Source: an uncultured Oscillospiraceae bacterium (GTDB lineage Bacteria; Bacillota; Clostridia; Oscillospirales; Ruminococcaceae). Taken from it: DNA of 43,988 bases. Below, one piece after another: positions 23,897 to 31,752 of the stretch. The stretch is from assembly GCA_900553955.1 (NCBI GenBank), contig USFO01000005.1, forward strand, positions 1 through 43,988, read 5' to 3'. How positions within the stretch are numbered: the stretch's first letter is position 1; every line of letters begins with the position of its first letter. The notes beneath the pieces were generated by a model. That model made no database searches. It was not told where the DNA came from and saw nothing but the letters and a program-made list of their open reading frames with translations. Position numbers and translations under genes: made by a program.

Positions 23897-26086
23897 TTAC
23901 TCCTTTGTAAGCTTTGCGAAGTTCGCCATAAGCTTTTTTGTACCCTTGGTGTCAAAGGCTATTTCAAGCATGGTGTCCCCCGCCATGGGGCTTGCGGCAA
24001 GCACTGTTCCCCTGCCAAAAACCTTGTGGCGAACTCTGTCTCCCACGCCGAACACCGTTCCCTGCGCCTTTTGGGGCGCTGCGGAGAAGGTTTTCTCCGT
24101 GCGTATTCTTCCGGACGGCGCTTCCTCGAAGTGGTAGCTCACATTCTGACGGCGGCGCTCCGTTTCGTCAAAGAATTCCTTGTATTCGTCGGGAATTTCC
24201 TCAATGAAGCGGGAAATGCGGTTGTGGTTTGTCTGTCCGAAAATCATACGGCTTGCCGCCGCCGTAAGATAGAGGTTGCGCTTCGCTCTGGTCATGCCCA
24301 CATAGGCAAGGCGGCGCTCCTCCTCCATTTCGTTCATATCGTAAATGGCCTGCATACCGGGGAACACGCCCTCCTCCATTCCCACAATGAAAACGCTCGG
24401 GAACTCAAGTCCCTTTGCGGAGTGCAGGGTCATCATGAGCACGCTGTCGGTTTCCTCCATGCGGTCAAGGTCGGTGTAGAGAGCCACCTCCTCAAGGAAG
24501 CCCGCAAGCTCCGGCTGTTCGGCGGCTTCTTCGTACTTCATAAGGTTGGTTTTAAGCTCGCCTATGTTCTCAATACGGCCCTCGCCCTCGGCGCCCTGAG
24601 CACGGAGCATATCGAGGTAGCCGGTTTTTTCGCAAAGGCTGTCAAAAAAGCTCTCCGCATCGAAGCTTTCCGCCTCCTCCGCAAGGCTCTTTATGGTTTC
24701 GGTAAAGTGCATGAGCACGGCGCTTCTGCGGGAAAGAGCCGCATATTCGTCCGCGTGCTCAAAAATTTCAAAGAGGCTCAGTCCGGTGGCATCCGAAAGG
24801 CGTTCCGCCGCCGCAACGGTGGTATCGCCTATGCCCCGCTTCGGCTCGTTGATAATCCGAACAAGGCGCAGATTGTCCGCCGGGTTCGTGATAACGGACA
24901 TATACGCCAGCAGGTCTTTAATCTCCTTGCGTTCGTAGAAGCGAAGCCCGCCTATGATTTTATAGGGAATTCCCGCCCTCGTAAAGGCGTGCTCAATGCT
25001 GTTCGACTGTGCGTGCATACGGTAAAGCACCGCAAAATCGCTGTACTTTTTCCCGACGGAAACGCCGTCCAAGACTTTATCCGCCACGAACGACGCCTCG
25101 GAATCCTCGTCAACACAGCGCCGAACGGTTATTTTGCTGCCGTCGCCGTTCGCCGTCCAAAGGGTCTTGCCCTTGCGCTCAAGATTATGCTCGATAACCT
25201 TGTTCGCCGCGGAGAGTATGTTCTGGGTGGAGCGGTAGTTCTGCTCAAGGCGAACAACCTTTGCCCCGGGGAACTGCCGTTCAAAGGAAAGGATATTTTC
25301 AATGGTGGCGCCCCGGAATTTATAAATGGACTGGTCGTCGTCGCCCACCACGCAGATGTTTTTGTTCTTCTGCGCAAGCAGCGCCACGAGCATATACTGA
25401 ACATGGTTCGTATCCTGATACTCGTCCACCATTATGTATCTCCAGCGGTTCTGGTAGTATTCCAAGGTTTCCGGGCTTTCGCGGAAAAGCCGCACCGTTT
25501 CGCAGAGCAAATCGTCAAAATCCAAGGCGCCCGCCTCGTGAAGCTCCTTTTGGTACTCGGCATAAACCCTCGCCACGATTTTTTGACGGAAATCTCCGGT
25601 TTTCTCCGCGTTTGCCGCAAGCTCCTTCGGCTGCTCAAGGCTTTCCTTGGCGTGGCTTATGGCTCCCGCTATGGGGCGGGGTGCGAACTGCTTTTCATCA
25701 AGATTTATCGCCTTGAGGCATTTTTTCACCACGCGAAGGCTGTCGTCCGCGTCGTATATGGTGAAGCTTTTGGGAATACCTATTTTTTCGCCGTCCCGGC
25801 GCAGAATACGCACGCACATACTGTGGAATGTGGAAGCGAAAACATCCGCCGCCTCCGTCCCGAGCTTCGCCACAAGGCGGTTTTTAAGCTCGTCGGCGGC
25901 TTTGTTGGTGAACGTGATGGTAAGAATGTTCCATGGACGAACGCCGCTCTCTATAAGCCGCTCAACCCTTGCTATGAGCACCGTTGTTTTGCCGGAGCCC
26001 GCTCCCGCGAGCACGAGCATGGGTCCGTCCTTATGAATAACCGCCTCCACCTGGCGTGCATTAAGATTATCCGAAAGTGAAGCCAT
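23897..26086 (-). CDS. pcrA: ATP-dependent DNA helicase, PcrA/UvrD type
   Basis: 729 aa, normal for PcrA. Superfamily 1 motifs in order: LNARQ (Q motif), GAGSGKTTVL (Walker A), TITFTNKAADEL, DEYQDTN (Walker B), GDDDQSIYKFRGA, LEQNYRST and MTLHSAKGLEF, then VGMTRAK. The C-terminal RVRHKVFGRGTVL is the Tudor-like tail that contacts RNA polymerase. It unwinds DNA in repair and removes recombinase and transcription roadblocks. GGGAGG lies 7 nt before the chosen ATG; an upstream in-frame Met lies in the promoter. Confidence 0.96.
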   Translation of the reverse strand: MASLSDNLNARQVEAVIHKDGPMLVLAGAGSGKTTVLIARVERLIESGVRPWNILTITFTNKAADELKNRLVAKLGTEAADVFASTFHSMCVRILRRDGEKIGIPKSFTIYDADDSLRVVKKCLKAINLDEKQFAPRPIAGAISHAKESLEQPKELAANAEKTGDFRQKIVARVYAEYQKELHEAGALDFDDLLCETVRLFRESPETLEYYQNRWRYIMVDEYQDTNHVQYMLVALLAQKNKNICVVGDDDQSIYKFRGATIENILSFERQFPGAKVVRLEQNYRSTQNILSAANKVIEHNLERKGKTLWTANGDGSKITVRRCVDEDSEASFVADKVLDGVSVGKKYSDFAVLYRMHAQSNSIEHAFTRAGIPYKIIGGLRFYERKEIKDLLAYMSVITNPADNLRLVRIINEPKRGIGDTTVAAAERLSDATGLSLFEIFEHADEYAALSRRSAVLMHFTETIKSLAEEAESFDAESFFDSLCEKTGYLDMLRAQGAEGEGRIENIGELKTNLMKYEEAAEQPELAGFLEEVALYTDLDRMEETDSVLMMTLHSAKGLEFPSVFIVGMEEGVFPGMQAIYDMNEMEEERRLAYVGMTRAKRNLYLTAAASRMIFGQTNHNRISRFIEEIPDEYKEFFDETERRRQNVSYHFEEAPSGRIRTEKTFSAAPQKAQGTVFGVGDRVRHKVFGRGTVLAASPMAGDTMLEIAFDTKGTKKLMANFAKLTKE

Positions 26087-26129
26087 TTTTTGCCTCCCTA
26101 TATTATAATTTATTATAACAGATTGTATT

Positions 26130-26158
26130 ATAATAGCATATAATCGCAATTCTATCAA
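26130..26158 (-). promoter_or_regulatory. pcrA promoter
   Basis: On the minus strand, TTGATA (26153-26158), a 17-nt spacer and TATTAT (26130-26135), about 45 nt upstream of the chosen ATG. The region holds further TATAAT-like sites. Confidence 0.6.
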
Positions 26159-26208
26159 GGCTATTTTGCCCCGCCAAGCCCATTCCGTGAAATTTACAAA
26201 TATTTATC

Positions 26209-26237
26209 TTGCAAATTCTTTGTCCCTGTGCTATATT
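26209..26237 (+). promoter_or_regulatory. asnS promoter
   Basis: TTGCAA (26209-26214), a 17-nt spacer and TATATT (26232-26237), 36 bp upstream of the asnS start. Confidence 0.65.
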
Positions 26238-26273
26238 AAGGTGTATATTATTATTTATTTGAGGTGATCTGAA

Positions 26274-27668
26274 ATGAAAAGAACGGAGCTGAGGCTTGTT
26301 TTTGCCTCTCCGGAAAAGTACGCCGCAGAGCCGGTTAAGATTTGCGGCTGGCTGCGTACCTCCCGCAACTCCAAATCCGTAGGCTTTATCGAACTTAACG
26401 ACGGCACCTGCTTCTCCAATTTGCAGGTTGTTTATGAGGAAAGCAAGGTCGATAATTTCAAAGAGGTCACCAAGCTTAACGTTGGCTCCGCAGTTTCCGT
26501 TACCGGCAGCATTATTCTCACTCCGGAAGCAAAGCAGCCCTTTGAGCTGCACGCCTCTGAAATTGTCGTGGAGGGTGAATCCACCCCGGATTATCCTCTC
26601 CAGAAAAAGCGCCACAGCCTTGAATATCTGCGTACCATCGCTCATCTGCGCCCGCGCACCAATACCTTCTCCGCAGCTTTCCGCGTTCGCAGTGCGGCGG
26701 CATTTGCCATCCACCAGTTCTTCCAAAGCAGGGGCTTTGTATATGTTCACACCCCCCTTATCACCGGCTCTGACTGCGAAGGTGCGGGCGAAATGTTCCG
26801 CGTAACCACCCTTGACCCCTCCAATCCTCCCCGCAACGAGGACGGCAGCGTTGATTTCAGCCAGGACTTTTTCGGAAAAGCTACCGGTCTTACCGTTTCC
26901 GGTCAGCTTGAGGGCGAGGCCATGGCAATGGCGTTCAGCAATATCTACACCTTCGGCCCCACGTTCCGTGCGGAGAAATCCTATACTCAGCGCCACGCCG
27001 CGGAATTTTGGATGATTGAGCCGGAAATCGCATTTGCCGACCTTGAGGACGAAATGCAGCTTTCCGAGGATATGATTAAATATATCTTCCGCTATGTGCT
27101 GGATAACTGCCCCCGCGAAATGCAGTTCTTCAACGATTTCTACGACAAGGGTCTTATCGAACGCCTTGAAAGCATCTGCAAGGTAAGCTTTGTCCGCGTC
27201 GACTACACCGACGCCGTTGCCATGCTCGAAAAAGAAAAGGAGCGCTTTGAGTATCCCGTATATTGGGGCTGCGACCTCCAAACCGAGCACGAACGTTACC
27301 TCACTGAGGAGGTTTACAAAGCGCCTATCTTCGTAACCAACTACCCCAAGGAGATAAAGGCTTTCTATATGCGCCAGAACGACGACGGCAAGACCGTTGC
27401 CGCCGCAGACCTGCTTGTTCCCGGCGTCGGCGAAATCGTTGGCGGCAGCCAGCGTGAGGAGCGCCTTGATGTGCTGCTCAGCCGTATTCGCGAGCTTGGA
27501 CTTCGTGAGGAGGATTACAGCTGGTACCTTGACCTGCGCCGCTTCGGCGGATGCAAGCACGCCGGCTACGGTCTCGGCTTTGAGCGCATAATTATGTACC
27601 TTACGGGCATACAGAATATCCGCGACGTTCTTCCCTTCCCAAGAACCACCGGTTCAGCCGAATTTTAA
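26274..27668 (+). CDS. asnS: Asparaginyl-tRNA synthetase
   Basis: Charges tRNA-Asn with asparagine. It is 464 aa, class II. An N-terminal OB-fold anticodon-binding domain (VKICGWLRTSRNSKSVGFIELNDGT) precedes the catalytic core, with motif 2 in FRAEKSYTQRHAAEFWMIEPE and motif 3 in GYGLGFERIIMYLTG, ending NIRDVLPFPRT. GAGGTGAT lies about 7 nt before the ATG. No T-box leader is seen in the 40 bp between promoter and start. It is followed on the same strand by an aminotransferase gene. Confidence 0.96.
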   Translation: MKRTELRLVFASPEKYAAEPVKICGWLRTSRNSKSVGFIELNDGTCFSNLQVVYEESKVDNFKEVTKLNVGSAVSVTGSIILTPEAKQPFELHASEIVVEGESTPDYPLQKKRHSLEYLRTIAHLRPRTNTFSAAFRVRSAAAFAIHQFFQSRGFVYVHTPLITGSDCEGAGEMFRVTTLDPSNPPRNEDGSVDFSQDFFGKATGLTVSGQLEGEAMAMAFSNIYTFGPTFRAEKSYTQRHAAEFWMIEPEIAFADLEDEMQLSEDMIKYIFRYVLDNCPREMQFFNDFYDKGLIERLESICKVSFVRVDYTDAVAMLEKEKERFEYPVYWGCDLQTEHERYLTEEVYKAPIFVTNYPKEIKAFYMRQNDDGKTVAAADLLVPGVGEIVGGSQREERLDVLLSRIRELGLREEDYSWYLDLRRFGGCKHAGYGLGFERIIMYLTGIQNIRDVLPFPRTTGSAEF

Positions 27669-27727
27669 TTATTTCTGCCCGTCGGAAGCTTTTCGGCGGG
27701 CAATTTTGCTAAAGAAAGGTTTGCTTT

Positions 27728-29023
27728 ATGAAAAAATATACCGAAATGACCGCCGCAGAGCTGCTTTGCGAAAAGGAGCTTTTGCAAAAGCGGTATGACG
27801 AAAAAAAATCACTGGGGCTGAAGCTTGATATTTCCCGAGGAAAGCCCTGCCCGGAGCAGCTTGCGCTTTCTCTGCCAATGCTCGATATTGTGAACTCCGA
27901 AACCGAAAATTTCAAGTGTGAAAGCGGCTTTGATGTGCGAAACTACGGCGTTGTGGAAGGTATTCCGGAATGTCGCCGCCTTTTTGCGGAGATTTTGGAC
28001 GCAGAGCCGGAGGAGGTTATCGTAACCGGCAACAGCTCCCTTAATCTTTTCTATGACTTAATCGCCCATGCGGTTTGCCACGGCGTTCCCGGAGGAAGAC
28101 CTTGGAGCGAATGTAAGGAGCGCAAGCTTCTTTGCCCCGCTCCGGGGTACGACCGCCACTTCGCCGTGGGGGAATACTTCGGCTTTGAGCTTATTACCGT
28201 TCCCATGAAGGCCGACGGCCCCGATATGGATATGATTGAGGAGCTTGTGAAAGATCCCGCCGTAAAGGGCGTTATCTGTGTGCCGAAATACTCCAATCCC
28301 GGCGGCATCTCCTACTCCGATGCCGTAGTGGAACGCTTTGCCAAGCTTTCCGCCGCAGCGCCGGACTTCCGCATTTACTGGGACAATGCCTATGTGGTGC
28401 ACGACCTCTACCCCGACGGCGAAAAGGACGAAGTCCCCTCCCTGCTTCGTATGGCGAAGCGTTACGGAAATGAGAATTCCGTCTATATGCTCGGCTCCAC
28501 AAGCAAAATCACATTCCCCACCGCGGGGCTTGCGGCTGTGGCGGCTTCCACGGAGAATATAGCCGACCTTAGGCGTATGCTTTCTTTCCAGAACATAGGC
28601 CCCGACAAGATAAATCAGCTCCGCCACGCGCTTTTCTTCGGGAACAAAGAGGGCGTGCTCAAGCACATGGTGAAGCAGGCGGAGATTATCCGCCCGAAAT
28701 TCGAGGGTATGCTCACCGTGCTCAAGGCGGAGCTTTCCGGCTTGGGAATTGCCGAATGGAACGAACCGCGGGGCGGATATTTCATAGCAGCGGAGCTTCT
28801 TTCCGGCACTGCAAGGCGCACTGTTGCCCTTTGCCGGGAGGCGGGACTTACTCTTACCGGAGCAGGCTCCGTCTACCCCTACGGCAAGGATCCGGCGGAC
28901 AGCGTTCTTCGCATAGCGCCCACCTTTGCGCCCCTTGCCGAAATTCCGGCTGCGGCGGAGCTTTTCTGTATCTCCGCACGACTTGCGGCGGCGGAAAAGC
29001 TGCTCTGCGAAAAGGAGGGCTGA
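27728..29023 (+). CDS. PLP-dependent aminotransferase, fold type I (Asp_aminotransf family)
   Basis: 431 aa. The N-terminal KKSLGLKLDISRGKPCPEQL, the segment VEGIPECRRLFAEIL, and the PLP-lysine context GSTSKITFPTAGLAA match the unusual aminotransferase family (PF12897-like) whose members act on aspartate or alanine; substrate choice is inferred. Arg binding of the alpha-carboxylate is plausible at VLRIAPTFAP. AAAGGTTT gives a modest ribosome site. It lies 59 bp after asnS, across a weak hairpin, and 4 bp before maf. The pairing with asnS hints at aspartate/asparagine metabolism. Confidence 0.85.
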   Translation: MKKYTEMTAAELLCEKELLQKRYDEKKSLGLKLDISRGKPCPEQLALSLPMLDIVNSETENFKCESGFDVRNYGVVEGIPECRRLFAEILDAEPEEVIVTGNSSLNLFYDLIAHAVCHGVPGGRPWSECKERKLLCPAPGYDRHFAVGEYFGFELITVPMKADGPDMDMIEELVKDPAVKGVICVPKYSNPGGISYSDAVVERFAKLSAAAPDFRIYWDNAYVVHDLYPDGEKDEVPSLLRMAKRYGNENSVYMLGSTSKITFPTAGLAAVAASTENIADLRRMLSFQNIGPDKINQLRHALFFGNKEGVLKHMVKQAEIIRPKFEGMLTVLKAELSGLGIAEWNEPRGGYFIAAELLSGTARRTVALCREAGLTLTGAGSVYPYGKDPADSVLRIAPTFAPLAEIPAAAELFCISARLAAAEKLLCEKEG

Positions 29024-29027
29024 GCCT

Positions 29028-29579
29028 ATGTATATTTTGGCTTCCGGCTCGCCCCGCCGGCGTGAGCTTATGAATTTAATTACGAAGGATTTCGTCTGCG
29101 AGGTTTCCGGCTGCGACGAATTTGTTCCGGACGGAACCCCGCCCTGCGAAATTCCCGCCCTGCTTGCAAGGCAAAAGGCGCAGGCTGTGGCAAAGGAGCA
29201 TCCGAGCGACATCGTAATCGGCTCCGACACCATTGTTGTACGGGACGGCAAGGTTTTCGGCAAGCCGAAAACCCCTGAAAAAGCTGCGGAAATGCTCCGC
29301 GCCCTCTCCGGCAAAGCTCACACCGTCTATACCGGCGTTGCCGTGGTTGAGCACGGCGAAACACGCAGCTTCGTTCAGAGCGCAGATGTTGAGTTCTACG
29401 ATCTCTCCGACGAGCTTATAGAGCGCTATGTTACCACCGGCGAACCCCTTGACAAGGCGGGCGCCTACGGCATACAGGGCGCAGGCGCGCTGCTTATCAA
29501 GGGCATAGTCGGTGATTATTACACCATTATGGGCTTCCCGGTGGCGGCGGTCGCCCGCTTTCTCGGGGTTATCAAGTAA
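29028..29579 (+). CDS. maf: Maf-like nucleoside triphosphate pyrophosphatase
   Basis: 183 aa, typical Maf length. Motifs: ASGSPRRRELM at the N-terminus, GSDTIVV with the catalytic Asp, KPKTPEKAAEML, AHTVYTGVAVV, and EPLDKAGAYGIQGAGALLI. It hydrolyses modified or non-canonical dTTP/UTP-like nucleotides to monophosphates. GGAGG precedes the ATG by 9 nt, and the gene is 4 bp downstream of the aminotransferase. Dut, another nucleotide-pool enzyme, lies convergently just beyond. Confidence 0.93.
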   Translation: MYILASGSPRRRELMNLITKDFVCEVSGCDEFVPDGTPPCEIPALLARQKAQAVAKEHPSDIVIGSDTIVVRDGKVFGKPKTPEKAAEMLRALSGKAHTVYTGVAVVEHGETRSFVQSADVEFYDLSDELIERYVTTGEPLDKAGAYGIQGAGALLIKGIVGDYYTIMGFPVAAVARFLGVIK

Positions 29580-29608
29580 TATTATAAGCGAAGTTTTCGC
29601 TTAATTAT

Positions 29609-29651
29609 GATGAAAAAACAAGTCCGATTCTGTCGGACTTGTTTTTTCATC
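29609..29651 (+). terminator. Very strong terminator after maf
   Basis: A perfect 19-bp stem (29609-29627 with 29633-29651) has a 5-nt loop. The T run is inside the 3' arm and the A run in the 5' arm, so it can work on both strands. Confidence 0.85.
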
Positions 29652-29703
29652 ACACGGCAGTGCTCAAGCTTGCGCCAACCGTGCTCAAAATTCACTATAT
29701 GCG

Positions 29704-29736
29704 AAAAAGCGGTGCTCATTTTGAGCACCGCTTTTG
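29704..29736 (-). terminator. dut terminator built from an inverted GTGCTCA pair
   Basis: AAAAGCGGTGCTCA (29705-29718) pairs perfectly over 14 bp with 29722-29735, loop TTT. Read on the minus strand it ends in five T residues, 12 bp past the dut stop. Its core is GTGCTCA facing TGAGCAC, the dispersed word of this window; two more copies lie at 29660 and 29681. Confidence 0.8.
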
Positions 29737-29747
29737 TTTTCCTTGCT

Positions 29748-30188
29748 TTATTTCCCTGTCGAGCCGAAGCCGCCCGCTCCGCGGTCGGTGTCGTCAAGCT
29801 CCTTTGCCACGACAAAGTTCGCTGCGGCAACAGGCATAATTGCCATCTGAGCCACTCTGTCGCCGGGGTTCACCGTATATTCCTCTTTGGAATAGTTGTG
29901 CAGCCCGACGCAGACCTCGCCCCGGTAGTCGGAGTCGATAACGCCGACGCAGTTCGCCGGAGCAATTCCGTGCTTTATTCCAAGCCCGCTGCGGGCAAAA
30001 ATAAACGCCGCAAAGCCCTGTGGCACTGCCATGGCAAAGCCCGTCGGCAAAAGTGCGGTTTTGCCGGGGGCGATAACGATTTCTTCGTTTATGCAGGCGC
30101 AAAGATCCGCTGCGGCGGAGCCTGCGGTGGCGATTTTCGGAACTGCCGCGCCCTCCCGCAGAACTTTAATTTTTACATCAAACTCCAT
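29748..30188 (-). CDS. dut: Deoxyuridine 5'-triphosphate nucleotidohydrolase
   Basis: Hydrolyses dUTP to dUMP and pyrophosphate, keeping uracil out of DNA and feeding thymidylate synthesis. The 146-aa trimeric-type enzyme shows the five motifs, including AGSAAADLCA, ARSGLGIKHGI, GVIDSDYRGEV, GDRVAQM and the C-terminal DRGAGGFGSTGK. The start overlaps the zapA stop by 11 bp. Confidence 0.95.
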   Translation of the reverse strand: MEFDVKIKVLREGAAVPKIATAGSAAADLCACINEEIVIAPGKTALLPTGFAMAVPQGFAAFIFARSGLGIKHGIAPANCVGVIDSDYRGEVCVGLHNYSKEEYTVNPGDRVAQMAIMPVAAANFVVAKELDDTDRGAGGFGSTGK

Positions 30189-30528
30189 ATTTCTTCCTCA
30201 TTTCGTCAAGCTCTTTGCGAAGCTTATCGGCGCGGCGGTTTGCCTCGTCAACCTCCATACGCGCCTTTGCGGTGTCCCCGATATACTCTTTAAGCTGGGA
30301 GCGAATGTGGTCGCTGTTGGAGCTTTCTTTTTTGTATTCGTCAAGGTATGCAATAGCGCAAAGCACCAGAGCGTCGTTCATGGAAAGAGCGGGGTTCTTT
30401 TCGCTGAGCCCGGCGATATCCGCGGAAATTTCGTCCGCCAAATCGCGCACATAACCCTCCTGCTCGGTGGTCATAACTGTATAGCTGCTGCCTGCTATTT
30501 CTATTTTTATCTTTTTAGGCTGATCCAT
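30178..30528 (-). CDS. zapA: Cell division protein ZapA
   Basis: 116 aa. The N-terminal IKIEIAGSSYTVMT strand pattern and the helix with VRDLADEISADI, followed by a long coiled coil (~65-112), match ZapA, which bundles FtsZ filaments. AAGGAGGAAG lies upstream of the ATG. It is first in an operon with dut; the two overlap by 11 bp. Confidence 0.87.
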   Translation of the reverse strand: MDQPKKIKIEIAGSSYTVMTTEQEGYVRDLADEISADIAGLSEKNPALSMNDALVLCAIAYLDEYKKESSNSDHIRSQLKEYIGDTAKARMEVDEANRRADKLRKELDEMRKKYGV

Positions 30529-30564
30529 CTTTCTTCCTCCTTAAAAGTTATAATCAATATTATA

Positions 30565-30593
30565 ATTATATATCTTTTTGCTTCGCATAGCAA
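30565..30593 (-). promoter_or_regulatory. zapA-dut promoter
   Basis: On the minus strand, TTGCTA (30588-30593), a 17-nt spacer and TATAAT (30565-30570), 37 bp upstream of the zapA start. Confidence 0.65.
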
Positions 30594-30682
30594 CAGATTT
30601 TAGTTCAAATTTGTTCTTTTATCGCCGCAAACGCAGTTTCTTTGCATAGAATATAGCAAGTTTATTTTCGGGAGGAATATAT

Positions 30683-31222
30683 ATGATGCTTTTTGAGATT
30701 CCCTATAATCGTGCCGCAGCTGTGGAGTACGCAAACCGCTGGGCGTACTTTCGCAACCCGGAATTTTACGATTTCAGCGCCATAGGCGGCGACTGCACAA
30801 GCTTTGCAAGCCAGTGTCTGCTTGCCGGTGGGGGCGTTATGAACTTTACGCCCACCTTCGGCTGGTACTACATAGGCGTCAACGACCGTGCCCCCGCCTG
30901 GACCGGCGTTAAGTACCTGTTCAATTTTTTGACAAACAACTCCGGAGTGGGTCCCTACGGGCGGCAGGTCGAGCTTTCGGAGGTTATGCCCGGCGACCTC
31001 TGCCAGCTCATTCTCGACGAGGACGATTGGCAGCACACCCCGGTGATAACCGCCGTTGACGGCGACCGTCCGAGCTTTGAAACCCTGCGAGTCGCCGCGC
31101 ACTCCTACGACTGCAGTTGCCGCCCGCTTTCAAGCTACAAAATTTCCGCGGCACGGTTTATCCACATCGACGGAATCCGCTCCATGCAGCCGCTCGAGCC
31201 GCCCGTCGAACCCACGGATTGA
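30683..31222 (+). CDS. Amidase_6 (CHAP/NlpC-like) domain protein, apparently cytosolic
   Basis: 179 aa. The family pattern YNRAAAVEYANRWAYFRNPEFYDF, then GGDCTSFASQCLLAGG with the candidate catalytic Cys and HTPVITAVD with the His, fits PF12671, a papain-like amidase domain found in spore or cell-wall proteins. There is no signal peptide or membrane anchor; the protein begins directly with the domain. GGGAGG lies 7 nt before the ATG. No clear promoter could be fixed in the 150-bp gap shared with zapA. Substrate unknown. Confidence 0.83.
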   Translation: MMLFEIPYNRAAAVEYANRWAYFRNPEFYDFSAIGGDCTSFASQCLLAGGGVMNFTPTFGWYYIGVNDRAPAWTGVKYLFNFLTNNSGVGPYGRQVELSEVMPGDLCQLILDEDDWQHTPVITAVDGDRPSFETLRVAAHSYDCSCRPLSSYKISAARFIHIDGIRSMQPLEPPVEPTD

Positions 31223-31251
31223 ACTTTTTTACGAAAAGTGTGTTTACAGTA

Positions 31252-31280
31252 TTGACAAGTGTACTTGTGTGGTGTATAAT
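31252..31280 (+). promoter_or_regulatory. Perfect sigma-70 promoter with palindromic operator
   Basis: TTGACA (31252-31257), a 17-nt spacer and TATAAT (31275-31280), both perfect consensus. ACAAGT-GT-ACTTGT (31255-31268) is a perfect palindrome overlapping the 3' half of the -35 and the spacer. The XRE-operon promoter at 39.97 kb reads TTGACAAGTaaACTTG in the same register. Confidence 0.85.
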
Positions 31281-31286
31281 TATCAA

Positions 31287-31444
31287 TAATTTCAAAAATA
31301 ACAGACAGTTTTTTCATTGTCATAAACTTCCTCACTTTTATCAGGGCGAAGGCTGCTTCGCCCTGATAAGCCAATCCATTCTGAATTTTTCTCCTTACTT
31401 TCTTTCTAATATTTCAAAAAAGCCGGTTGATGACCGGCTTTTTT
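31287..31444 (+). ncRNA. Candidate small RNA of about 158 nt
   Basis: The stretch from the promoter above to the terminator at 31416-31444 has no usable open reading frame: no ATG with a ribosome site, and stops in all frames. It contains a perfect 14-bp hairpin with a GCTG loop (31338-31351 with 31356-31369) after an A/T-rich single-stranded-looking 5' part. There is no plus-strand gene downstream until 33721, so it is not a leader. It matches no RNA family I recognise. Expression under the XRE-type operator is inferred. Confidence 0.55.
31416..31444 (+). terminator. Terminator of the candidate small RNA
   Basis: A perfect 12-bp stem, AAAAAAGCCGGT with ACCGGCTTTTTT, loop TGATG-like 5 nt. 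It works on both strands. Confidence 0.85.
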
Positions 31445-31620
31445 GCTGCTGCTTTTCATTTTCGACATTCTGTAACCTTTCCTGCAGGATGTTTAACCAA
31501 ACTGGCTTTAGACTGTAACCGTGCGTTATCCGTTTCATCACAAAAGTGCCATATTCAAACCGTATTATATAACCAGAGCAAGAGAGATGTTAGTTTTGAG
31601 CAAGCTGACAAATCGAAATT

Positions 31621-31650
31621 AACGGCGAGTCGCAAGACCCGCCGTTTTTT
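31621..31650 (+). terminator. Orphan plus-strand terminator
   Basis: AACGGCG pairs with CGCCGTT (31621-31627 with 31640-31646), with an inner GTC/GAC pair and a GCAA loop, followed by TTTTTT. Only a T-poor sequence follows on the minus strand. No plus-strand gene ends here; the 175 bp upstream hold only tiny open frames and no clear promoter, so a second short transcript or read-through is possible. Confidence 0.6.
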
Positions 31651-31703
31651 GTTGCCTTGGATAAAAACATCCATCCACTTTTACGGGTGGCGAAATTAAG
31701 CAA

Positions 31704-31731
31704 AAAAGCCGCATCCTTCGATGCGGCTTTT
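31704..31731 (-). terminator. rny terminator
   Basis: AAAAGCCGCATC (31704-31715) pairs with 31720-31731 over 12 bp, loop CTTC; on the minus strand it ends in a run of T. It lies 22 bp past the rny stop. Confidence 0.85.
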
Positions 31732-31752
31732 CTGTATAAATTTGCGTAAATA

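Noticed and set aside
23855..26080. 741-codon open frame opposite pcrA
   Set aside because: Length alone is impressive, but the minus strand has every helicase motif in order, and the plus frame shows His/Leu/Arg-rich shadow sequence without family features.
27675..27712. Hairpin between asnS and the aminotransferase as a terminator
   Set aside because: The CCCG/CGGG stem is interrupted and is not followed by a proper T run, so the genes may well be co-transcribed.
31117..31518. 133-codon frame spanning the amidase end and the small-RNA region
   Set aside because: It has no ribosome site, begins inside the amidase gene and crosses the promoter, the hairpin and the terminator.
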